Under the pieces are notes generated by a model. It was given only the letters and a program-made list of their open reading frames with translations, did not search any database and had not been told where the DNA came from. The position numbers and the translations under genes are program-made. DNA of 64,000 nucleotides from assembly GCA_036258175.1 (NCBI GenBank), contig DATAEE010000106.1, positions 88,241-152,240 on the forward strand. The letters are read 5' to 3'. Source of the stretch: DATAEE01 sp036258175. GTDB lineage: Bacteria > Acidobacteriota > Vicinamibacteria > Vicinamibacterales > 2-12-FULL-66-21. Shown piece after piece: positions 52,978 through 61,028 of the stretch (position 1 is the stretch's first letter; each line of letters starts with the position of its first letter).

Positions 52978-54219
52978 CTAGCCCAGGAATCCTCTGAATC
53001 TGGCCTGATCGATGCGGAAGCCGGGGAACACCGGCGCCGGGTTGGCGATGCCGAGGTGTCTCACGGCCACCTCGGCGAAGACATCCCTGAAGTCCGTCGT
53101 CACGGCGAGGTCGCGGCCTTCGAAGCGCTGCTGGGATTCGAGGCCGGGCCACACGCCGTAGACCTTGCCACCGCGGACGCCTGCGCCGATGGCGATCATT
53201 GCGTTACCGTGGCCGTGGTCCGTGCCGCGGTTGCCGTTCTCGGCCACCGCCCGCCCAAACTCGGACATCGTCAGGATGAGGACGTCGGCCATGTGATCCC
53301 CGAGATCGGTCGTCAGCGCGGCCAGTCCGCGCGCGAAATCGTCCAGACGGAACGCAAGCTGCCCGGTCGTCGCGCCTTCGTTGACGTGATGATCCCAGTT
53401 GCCCGTCTCGGCGAAGGCGATCTCGAGACCCACGTCCGACTTGACGAGCTGCGCAATCTGCCGGAGCGCCTCACCGAAGCCCGATCGCGGATATTGCGCA
53501 CCGTTTGCCGCTCGGTACCGCGAGGGGTCGGCTTCCTTCAGCATCCGAATCGCCTCGAACGCCTCGGTGCCGCTCTTGGTCAGCACGCGATCCGCAGCCG
53601 TGGCGTACTCCGCCTCGAATGATGACGCGACGCTTCCCGCCATGCCTCGCTCGCGAATCCCGAACTGATTGAGGCGGCCGACGGCGAGCGCTTGCGCCGT
53701 CCCCTGAAGCGCGCGCGGTAGCTGCGGCGCAAGCGCCACCGCGCGGAACGGTGTTGCCGCGGCGTGCTCGCGGGCGTGCAGGCACCGGTTGAGCCAGCCG
53801 TCGCGCGTGCTTTTCACGCCGGGCGTGGCGCTCTCCATGTAGTCCTGCGCGTCGAAGTGCGAGCGCGTGCTGTCGGGTGAGCCGGTCGCATGAACGATTG
53901 CGAGCTCGCGGCGCTCGAAGAGCGGCTTCAGCGGCGCCATACGAGGGTGCAGGCCGAAGAAACCGTCAAGGTCGATTGCCGCATCGCCGGCCGTGGCCGG
54001 ACGCGGAATCGCGATAGTCGGCCGCGCTTTGTAGTACGCGCGCTCGCCGTGCGGGACGATCATGTTCAGCCCGTCGACGGCGCCACGCTGGAAGATGGCG
54101 ATCAGAATTTTCCGGCGGTCGGGCGCCGCCGCGGCCGCGCGCGCGAGAAAGGCCGGCGCGAACCCGAGGCTCACGAGCGCCAGCGAGCCATTCTTCACGA
54201 ACACGCGACGTGAAATCAT
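52978..54219 (-). CDS. DUF1501 family exported protein
   Basis: 413 residues. A Tat-type signal opens the protein (MISRRVFVKNGSLALVSLGF). DUF1501 signatures: ILIAIFQRGAVDGLNMIVPH, HATGSPDSTRSHFDAQDYME, and ILTMSEFGRAVAENGNRGTD with the HGHGN metal-like motif. The fold belongs to the alkaline phosphatase superfamily. The gene sits six bases after its usual partner DUF1800, with which it is coded in many planctomycete and acidobacterial genomes. Function unknown. Confidence 0.9.
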   Translation of the reverse strand: MISRRVFVKNGSLALVSLGFAPAFLARAAAAAPDRRKILIAIFQRGAVDGLNMIVPHGERAYYKARPTIAIPRPATAGDAAIDLDGFFGLHPRMAPLKPLFERRELAIVHATGSPDSTRSHFDAQDYMESATPGVKSTRDGWLNRCLHAREHAAATPFRAVALAPQLPRALQGTAQALAVGRLNQFGIRERGMAGSVASSFEAEYATAADRVLTKSGTEAFEAIRMLKEADPSRYRAANGAQYPRSGFGEALRQIAQLVKSDVGLEIAFAETGNWDHHVNEGATTGQLAFRLDDFARGLAALTTDLGDHMADVLILTMSEFGRAVAENGNRGTDHGHGNAMIAIGAGVRGGKVYGVWPGLESQQRFEGRDLAVTTDFRDVFAEVAVRHLGIANPAPVFPGFRIDQARFRGFLG

Positions 54220-54225
54220 CGTTGC

Positions 54226-55898
54226 CTACCTTCGCTGAAATTCCGGCGACCCGAGCGCGAGCGCGACGAGTTTCGCCGGCTCGGTCGTTCTGGCCAGCGT
54301 CGCGGCGGTTGCGTTCGACACGTCCGCACCGAGCAGCGACTCAGCGATCGACTCCCGCGCGCTTCCATGCGCCACGAGGCTGTCGGCGCTGACGCGTACG
54401 CCGCGCAGTGTGCCGCCGGCCAGCGCGACCGCGAAGTTCATGCGGTTGAGAAGCGCGCCGCTGTTTACCCAGTCCTCCGCCGTGTCGCCATACCCGGTGG
54501 GCGGCTGGCACAGGTAGAGCGGCATGCCCAGATCGCGGAGCGACCGAAGCAGCGGCACCGCGGTGTCCACCTCCGCACCCGTTGTGCGCAGCGCGGTCGC
54601 GACGAACTCGAGCGGCGTCTTGACCTTTGCGCGCCGCGTGTCCGGCGCGAAGAACTCGGCAGAGGTCAAGATCACCCGCGTCGTTTCACGCAGGTCGCCG
54701 CCGGTCTCACGAAAGCGCGCCGCCGCGCGCTCTATGAGCGCCGGAGGCGGGTTGTCCGCAACGAACCGACGGGCGAGCTTGGTGGCGATGAACCGCGCGG
54801 TCGAGGGATGCGACGCGACGATGTCGAGGACGCGCTCGCCGTCCTTCCGTCCGCCGCCAGCCGCTATGCGCTGGCCCAGCACGTGCTTCTCCCCGGCGTC
54901 ATGCATGCGCGGCTCGAACCGGTAGCTTCCGCCGCGGCGAGGGGTCTGGATCGTCCATCCGGTGAACGCGCGCGCGACCTCGACGACGTCCTGCTGCGTG
55001 TAGCCGCCGTCGACGCCGAGCGTGTGCAGCTCGAGCAACTCGCGCGCATAGTTTTCGTTGAGACCCCTCGACTCCACTCGGGGCAAGCCGGTCGGCCGCC
55101 CAGGTTGCTGCGGCCGGGCTTGGCGCCGCATTCCGAAGCGGCCCCGCGCCTGCGCGGTCTTTTCTGCCATCTTCGGATCCGCGCTCATCCAGTTGTCGAG
55201 ATAGAAAGCATCGCGGGACTCTCCGCGACCGCGCCGAGGAGATCGCGGAACTTGCCAAGCACGCGCGGCCGGATCACGTCACGCTCGTACTCGAGCAGGT
55301 AAATACGGTCCGCGCCTTTGCCCGCGAAGATGTTGAAGTGGTTGAACCAGAAGTCGACGAGAACTTCGTTCAGCTGGCGTTCGCTGTAGATGGCACGCAG
55401 GAGTCGCTGCTCGCCGAGTTCCGCGAGCGCCGCGCGCTCGGCCAGCAGTACTTGATTTTGCGCTGGGGCCCCACCCCCAGCGCCTGCCACGCCTCGCTTA
55501 CGCTCGGCGCGCTGATCCGTTGCATCCGGGAACGTCCCCGCATCCGTCTCGCCGGCCGCCACGCGCTCACGCTGGCGCCCGCGGCGCTCCATCATCGCGG
55601 GGATGAAGTACCGATCGGCCAGCTCTTTCGACGACATCTTCAGTGTTTCGAAGCCGTCGAGCCGCGCGGACATCGCGGCGTCGGGCATCCGCTCGGGGTG
55701 CAGTTGCTGTTCGATGTACTTCGCCAGCCCGATTTGGCGCACGCGCTCGACGTCCCCGGGACGTGGACCGTAACCGATCCGGTTCAGCACGTGCCGGATC
55801 GTCGCCACGTCAGGACTGACCGGACTGGCCGATGGCCGATCGGCGGCTGCCAGCGTGACGCACGCCAGAGAGGCGACCGCGAAACGGAGCAAGTTCAT
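54226..55898 (-). pseudogene. DUF1800 family exported protein, split by a one-base frameshift
   Basis: Two open frames make one family protein. The N-terminal part, 55185-55898 (237 codons), has signal peptide NLLRFAVASLACVTLAAADR, VLNRIGYGPRPGDVERVRQI, and EVLVDFWFNHFNIFAGKGAD. The C-terminal part, 54226-55188, has NENYARELLELHTLGVDGGY, VARAFTGWTI and FIATKLARRFVADNPPP. The family sequence AMLFYLDNWMSADP is broken: ATGCTTTCTATC lacks one base of a T run, near 55206. Either a sequencing error or a young pseudogene; ATGA coupling of two halves is less likely. An in-frame repeat (55462-55525) adds about 19 residues to the N-terminal part. Confidence 0.8.
55462..55525. repeat. Palindromic repeat element, family F, copy 4, in frame inside the DUF1800 gene
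   Basis: GCGCTGGGGCCCCACCCCCA, then GCGCCTGCCACGCCTCGCTT and ACGCTCGGCGCGCTGATCCG, the most complete copy. Read on the minus strand it encodes QRAERKRGVAGAGGGAPAQ inside the protein. The other three copies lie in gene leaders in the same orientation. Confidence 0.8.
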
Positions 55899-55945
55899 GT
55901 CCGGTTAGACCGGGACGGCCGGAAAGGGGTTAAGTGTAGGTACGC

Positions 55946-56887
55946 ATGAAGCTCGTGCAGGCATCCGGCCGGGTCCTCGAGCAGGCGCTCGACGAGTCCT
56001 ACGCCCTCTGGAGCGAAGGGCTGACGCGCCGGGATTACGGCCGCTACAACACGGCGCAGCTCCGGACGGAATGGGGCGCGCGGCATCTCGAACGGGTCGC
56101 CCTCGTCGAGAACGGGCGCCTGCTGGCGACCGCGAAACGGTACGGCATCGTGGTCCGTCTCGACGGTCAGGTCCGGCCGATGCTCGGCATCGGCGCCGTG
56201 TTCACGCCACCAGATCTCCGGCGCCGCGGGTTCGCGTGGCGGATCATCGACCACCTGATCGAGGATGCGGCGGCGCGCGGCGTGACCGGCGCGCTGCTGT
56301 TTTCGGAGATCGGCCCGGACTACTACGCGCGTCTCGGGTTTTCTGTCGTACCGCTCGATGATGTGAAGCTCGACGTCGTCGCGGGGCGCGGCACGCCGGC
56401 CATCCCGATGCGGAGCGGCGACGACCGTGACGTCGCCCGGATCGCAGAAATCTCCAGGCAGACGACAAAAGGCTTCCGCTTCGCGCTCGAGCGGCCTGCA
56501 GCGTTCATCCAGTACGGTCTGACGAAGAAGCGGCTCCTGGCGGGATTGACCCCCGCCACCTCACGTCAGGTTGAATTCTTCGTGGTCGAGGAAGGCGCGC
56601 AGCCGGTGGCGTACTTCATCATCACGACCACGTCGCGTGGACGCACGCTCGAGGAGTGCGGCGACCGCGATCCAACGGGCGCGCGTGTCGGCGCGATGCT
56701 TCAGGCGTACGCGGCGCTGACGCCCGACGGCCCGTTGCGCCTGAACGCCTGGCTGCCGCCGGGATTTTGCCCGCCGCAGCTCTCAATCGTCCGCCGCGCG
56801 CCGGCGCGCGACGTGATGATGACGCGAGGCGTTGAGCCAGTACTCGGGCCCGAGGAGGTCGCGTACTGGCATGGCGATCTGTTTTAG
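55946..56887 (+). CDS. GNAT family N-acetyltransferase
   Basis: 313 residues. N-terminal GNAT domain: MLGIGAVFTPPDLRRRGFAW carries the acetyl-CoA loop, followed by ALLFSEIGPDYYARLGFSVV. A second half (FFVVEEGAQPVAYFIITTTS, LNAWLPPGFCP) looks like a degenerate second acetyltransferase lobe, as in Eis-like proteins. The substrate is unknown. Divergent from the DUF1800 gene. Starts at ATG 55946. Confidence 0.82.
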   Translation: MKLVQASGRVLEQALDESYALWSEGLTRRDYGRYNTAQLRTEWGARHLERVALVENGRLLATAKRYGIVVRLDGQVRPMLGIGAVFTPPDLRRRGFAWRIIDHLIEDAAARGVTGALLFSEIGPDYYARLGFSVVPLDDVKLDVVAGRGTPAIPMRSGDDRDVARIAEISRQTTKGFRFALERPAAFIQYGLTKKRLLAGLTPATSRQVEFFVVEEGAQPVAYFIITTTSRGRTLEECGDRDPTGARVGAMLQAYAALTPDGPLRLNAWLPPGFCPPQLSIVRRAPARDVMMTRGVEPVLGPEEVAYWHGDLF

Positions 56888-56916
56888 GCAATCCGCCCGA
56901 TCTCAACGCCAACACG

Positions 56917-56986
56917 CCCGACCTGACCCCCTCCGCCAAGGCTACGGCGGTCCGCCGAAAGCTTCACGCGAAGGCGGAAGGTCGGG
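56917..56986. repeat. Inverted-repeat element between the GNAT and VWFA genes
   Basis: CCCGACCT (56917) pairs with AGGTCGGG (56979-56986). Inside, TCCGCCAAGGCTACGGCGG and GGTCCGCCGAAAGCTTCACG form inner hairpins ending GCGAAGGCGGA. It lies between convergent gene ends and may act as a terminator. The inner hairpin type recurs widely in bacterial genomes. Confidence 0.7.
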
Positions 56987-56987
56987 T

Positions 56988-59870
56988 CTACTTACCTTTC
57001 TCCATGAATCGCCGCCATTCGTCGACGATCTCGCCGCGCGGGCCGTTGGCGGTGTTGTAAGCGGTGCGGTACTTATCGAACCGCACGAGATCCTTTTCCT
57101 TCGATTCGATCGGCTGGCCGGCGGCGTTGGCCTCGAAGATGATGCGCATCGCGAAGAAGAGACGCGCCGGCTCGTTCGGGCCGCTCTCGAGCTGCCGCTC
57201 GACCGCCTTCAGCGCTTCGGTGAACTCGCCGGCCATCGCCGCGGCGACGACCAGCCGCACCTGCACGTCGTCGTTCTGCGGCCAGAGATTCGCAGCCTCG
57301 CGCGTGATGTCCAGCGCGCCCATGCCGTCGTGCGCGCGGAGCAGCGCGTCAGCCAGCACGATATAGATGAAGGGCGCGTCCGGCTCCGTCACGAGGGACG
57401 TCGCCCACGCGGCGGCCGCTTCTCGATCCTTGCCGCCCGCGGCGTAGCACGCGCCGAGATAGAAGATCGCGGGGAAGAAATCCGGCGACGCGCGCAGCGA
57501 GCGCCGGAACGCGTTGCCCGCGGCGTCGAGATCGCCTTTGGAATACAGCGCGAGCCCGTTCACGAAACCGGGCACGGGCGTGTCGTCCGGCTGGCCGGCG
57601 ACGTCTTTCTGCGCTTCGTCGAACCGACCCGCCCGCGCGTGGGCGAGCGCCGAATCCATGCCCTTTCCGGCCGCAGCGGCAGGATCCTGCCGGACGCGAT
57701 CGAGGAAGAAGCCGACGACCTTCGGATCGAGCACGGTCTTCTTGTCGAATGGCGGAAGGTCGGTCGCGACGGCTGTACGCGCGGGCGCCTTGCTTCCACC
57801 GGCGCGCGGCGTCGCCGATGTCGCGTTGGCCGGCGAGCGCAGCACGGTGAACGGCCGCACGACGCGGCCGACGGGACGCCCGTCGGCGAGCACGATCGCA
57901 CGAACGATGTAGTCGCCCGGCGGCAGCAGCGCCACCGGCACGCGGCCCTCCGCAACGCGGCGTGTGCCCTTCGGGTCATCCTCGATGCGTGTATCGCTCG
58001 ATTCGAGCGCCCTGCCGTTTTCGTCCGATGCGACTTCGAGCCGGACCTTGGTCTTCGCGAGCTGGTCCGGCGCTTCCGAGTACAGCTCGACGTAGCCGAC
58101 GATGCTGTCGCTCGCCAGGCCGGGCGTGGCCGCTGGCCGTGAACTCGCTTCTTTCGATCGCCGCGGCTCGGCGATCATCAGGTCTCCGTACTTTACCTGG
58201 CCGGCGCTGCCGAGGATCGCGCGGAACGTGTGCTCGAGGCTCCCGCTCGTGCCGTCCGGCGTGAGCACCGCCAGCTTGAGCGTGTATGAGCCGGGATCGA
58301 CGAGCGTCGCGGCCGTGTAGGATTGCCAGCCGTCCCCCAGCGGCGTAAGCGTCGATTTTCGTAGCGGCTTCTCCAAGCGGCTCGCGGCCAGCCGGCCGCG
58401 CGTGTCGACGAGCATGTACGCGAGTGCGAGATCGCCTTCCGACAGATGCCGGCCGGCATTGATCGCGGCCGCGACGATGACTTTCAGTTTCGGAGTACCC
58501 GGCTCCTGAAAGACGTAGGTCGTGGCGCGCAGCGGTACGTCTGGCGACACGAGCGGCGAGCGCAGCGCCTCGGCGAGTTGCTGCTCCTCCGTCATCGACG
58601 ACCGTGCCGGATCCACTGTGAACTGCTGGCGCGCGCGAATCGTAATGTCGCGCCGCGTCGTCTCGACCTTGATCCGGTGCCGCTTGCCGTCGCGGTCCGT
58701 CTCTTCCGGCTCGAAGCTGAGGAGGTAATAGCCCGAGAGCTCGAGCGACAGCCGCTGGAATGCGGACGCCGGATCGGCAGCGGCCGGGAAGACCGCCCCG
58801 CGCGCGTAGCCGGCGAGCGTCTCCAGGCCGCGGACGCGCAGCTCGCGATCCTCGACCCAAGTCGGCGAGATACGCGCTACTGATGCGTCGAACTCGTTCC
58901 GATCCAGTTTCAGGACGTAGAGGCTCACCTGCGCCTTCGCGGCGTGTTCCGCGACCCACTCGAGATCGCTGATCTCGCGATCGACGACGAGCCCTTCCGA
59001 CACGAACAGCAGCGTTTTCGGCCCCGGCGACACCGCTATGCGATCGAGCAGCGCGCGGAACGCGAAGAGTGACGACTGCGTCCGCTCGCGGATCTGCGCG
59101 ACGACCATGCGCGCCTCGGCCGGAAGCCCGTCCTCGCACTCGGACAGCGCCAGGCCGCTCATCCCGGCGCACTCGCGCGCCGCCACTTCCTGCTGGACCA
59201 GTTGGTCACCCCGGTCGATCGCGTAGGCCTCGCCGACGCCGATGTGATGGAAGCCGCTGATCGGATCCGATTCGCCAACAACCTGGGGCAGCGACTGCTT
59301 CACGAGCGCGTGGTTCGCGGTGAAATCGATGTGCGGCCCGGCACCTGGCAAAACGTGCAGGCCCACACGGTCCGCGGGCGACAGCCCGTCGATGAAGCTC
59401 GCGGCCGCCTCGAGCGGCCGGCGGGCGCCCAGCTTCGAGATGTTCCCCTGATCGACGACGATCATGATCTGCCGGCCGCCGCCTTCTCCTTCGTTGCTGC
59501 TGTACGGCGGACGAGCCGACGACACGGGCGCGCTCCGGCGCGATGACGAGATGAAGCTCGCCGACGCGACGCGGCGCGGCTTGCCGTCGACCTGAATGTT
59601 GAAATCGTCGGCCGTCATGTCGGCGACCGGCCGTCCGCGCTTGTCGATCACGATCACATCGACGATGACGCGGTCGACCGTCGTCCGGAACGTCACCGCC
59701 GGCTGATCCGGCGCGGGCGGAGGCGTCTGCTGCGGATCGGGCGGCGGCTGCTGCGCGGCGGGTGGCAGCCCGGTATGGGCGGGCGGCTGCTGTCCGGCGA
59801 CCGACGCGGAGACGACGCCGAGAAGCGCCGCGACACCAAGCCATCCGGCGCGAGAGTTCAAGGCATGCAT
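56988..59870 (-). CDS. VWFA-related Acidobacterial domain protein with C-terminal TPR-like region
   Basis: 960 residues from ATG 59870 (AGGGG upstream). Signal peptide LGVAALLGVVSASVAGQ. The domain opens VTFRTTVDRVIVDVIVIDKR, then DMTADDFNIQVDGKPRRVAS, hallmark of the TIGR03436 acidobacterial VWFA group. MIVVDQGNISKLGA replaces a classical MIDAS DxSxS. Middle part has Ig-like segments (LLPPGDYIVRAIVLADGRPV). The last 250 residues are helical repeats (FFPAIFYLGACYAAGGKDRE). Third gene of an operon with 61025-63769 and 59883-61028. Function unknown; probably extracytoplasmic assembly or adhesion. Confidence 0.9.
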   Translation of the reverse strand: MHALNSRAGWLGVAALLGVVSASVAGQQPPAHTGLPPAAQQPPPDPQQTPPPAPDQPAVTFRTTVDRVIVDVIVIDKRGRPVADMTADDFNIQVDGKPRRVASASFISSSRRSAPVSSARPPYSSNEGEGGGRQIMIVVDQGNISKLGARRPLEAAASFIDGLSPADRVGLHVLPGAGPHIDFTANHALVKQSLPQVVGESDPISGFHHIGVGEAYAIDRGDQLVQQEVAARECAGMSGLALSECEDGLPAEARMVVAQIRERTQSSLFAFRALLDRIAVSPGPKTLLFVSEGLVVDREISDLEWVAEHAAKAQVSLYVLKLDRNEFDASVARISPTWVEDRELRVRGLETLAGYARGAVFPAAADPASAFQRLSLELSGYYLLSFEPEETDRDGKRHRIKVETTRRDITIRARQQFTVDPARSSMTEEQQLAEALRSPLVSPDVPLRATTYVFQEPGTPKLKVIVAAAINAGRHLSEGDLALAYMLVDTRGRLAASRLEKPLRKSTLTPLGDGWQSYTAATLVDPGSYTLKLAVLTPDGTSGSLEHTFRAILGSAGQVKYGDLMIAEPRRSKEASSRPAATPGLASDSIVGYVELYSEAPDQLAKTKVRLEVASDENGRALESSDTRIEDDPKGTRRVAEGRVPVALLPPGDYIVRAIVLADGRPVGRVVRPFTVLRSPANATSATPRAGGSKAPARTAVATDLPPFDKKTVLDPKVVGFFLDRVRQDPAAAAGKGMDSALAHARAGRFDEAQKDVAGQPDDTPVPGFVNGLALYSKGDLDAAGNAFRRSLRASPDFFPAIFYLGACYAAGGKDREAAAAWATSLVTEPDAPFIYIVLADALLRAHDGMGALDITREAANLWPQNDDVQVRLVVAAAMAGEFTEALKAVERQLESGPNEPARLFFAMRIIFEANAAGQPIESKEKDLVRFDKYRTAYNTANGPRGEIVDEWRRFMEKGK

Positions 59871-59882
59871 GGGGACCACCCC

Positions 59883-61028
59883 TCAGTTGTGTTTCGTCAG
59901 ACGATAGCCCTGGCGGGCGCGCACGCGATAACCGCCCGCCACGTCGACCTTGATCCGCCGCCACGCGCCCGCCGGCGCGTCCGGCGGCGCATAGCTGATC
60001 AAGTACTGGTGTGAGAGATCGTCGATGATCTCCTTGAACGCCGCTTCGAGCTTCTCGAGATCCTGCGTGAAGAACGCGCGGCCACCGCTGACGGCGGCGA
60101 TGCTCTCCATGATTTTCTGCAGCGGTGCGTGGTCGGCGGCGCGCCCTTGACCGATGGTGTAGACGGTCGCGTCGCTGCCTTCGACGCGCCGGTTGGCCGC
60201 CTCACGCGTCGCATGGCTCGACTGATCTTCACCGTCGCTGAAGACGATGACGGCGCGCCGGCCAGGCTGCCGGCCGACCGAGTCGATCGCTTCGATGATG
60301 GCGTCGTACAGCGCGGTGCCGCCCCATGACTTCAGCCGGTCGATGCGACGCGAGCGCTCCTCGGGATCGGTCGAGCGCCGCACGATCGTGAAGACCGTCT
60401 CGTTGAACGCAAAGATCGTCAACGGCGTCTTGGGTGGGACCGTGCCCTGGAACCGCTTCGCCGCCGCCTTCATGGACGGGATGAAGTTCTCCATGCTCCC
60501 GCTGACGTCGAGCGTCATCACCAGCTCGAGCGGGATGTTTTCCGAGGCGAAATGCGTGATCCGCTGGTGGACGTTGTCCTCGGTGACCTTGAAGTCGTTG
60601 ACCGTCAGCCCCTGCACGAACCGCCCGCCGTCGGTGACGACGACCGGCACCTGAACGACGTCGACGTCCACGCGCTCCGAGACGTCGAGCTTCCGCGTCC
60701 GCACCGTCTGCGCCAGCTGCTGTCCGTCGTCGAGCGTTGCCGTGACGCGGAAGGTGTGCTCGAAGATCCCGGGCCCGGCATCCCACTCGCATTCGAACGG
60801 CGGCCGCTGCAGCTCGCAGACCAGCTTCGTGTCGGCAAAGAACTTGACCCGCATCACGCGCGTGAGCGCCGAGGCCGGCTCGACGACCGCGCGCAGAAGG
60901 ACGGGCCCGCCGACGAACGTGTCGTTCTCGGGTGAAAGCACTCGGAGCGTTGGCGCGGGTGCCTGCGCGAGGCCAAACGCGGTGGCGGTCGCGATCGCCA
61001 CCGCGAGCGCGGCAAGAGCGGACTTCAT
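59883..61028 (-). CDS. VWA domain protein, exported (VWFA-related Acidobacterial domain type)
   Basis: 381 residues from ATG 61028 with GGAGGA upstream. Signal peptide SALAALAVAIATATAFGLA. An Ig-like region (LRVLSPENDTFVGGPVLLRA) precedes VDVVQVPVVVTDGGRFVQGL and DFKVTEDNVHQRITHF. A true VWA domain with MIDAS LDVSGSMENF, then LFTFAFNETVF-like strand (TIFAFNETVFTIV), and VIVFSDGEDQSSHATREAA. The start overlaps the stop of the upstream gene by four bases (ATGA), and the VWFA gene follows after 12 bases. Likely binds a metal-dependent protein partner outside the cytoplasm. Confidence 0.92.
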   Translation of the reverse strand: MKSALAALAVAIATATAFGLAQAPAPTLRVLSPENDTFVGGPVLLRAVVEPASALTRVMRVKFFADTKLVCELQRPPFECEWDAGPGIFEHTFRVTATLDDGQQLAQTVRTRKLDVSERVDVDVVQVPVVVTDGGRFVQGLTVNDFKVTEDNVHQRITHFASENIPLELVMTLDVSGSMENFIPSMKAAAKRFQGTVPPKTPLTIFAFNETVFTIVRRSTDPEERSRRIDRLKSWGGTALYDAIIEAIDSVGRQPGRRAVIVFSDGEDQSSHATREAANRRVEGSDATVYTIGQGRAADHAPLQKIMESIAAVSGGRAFFTQDLEKLEAAFKEIIDDLSHQYLISYAPPDAPAGAWRRIKVDVAGGYRVRARQGYRLTKHN

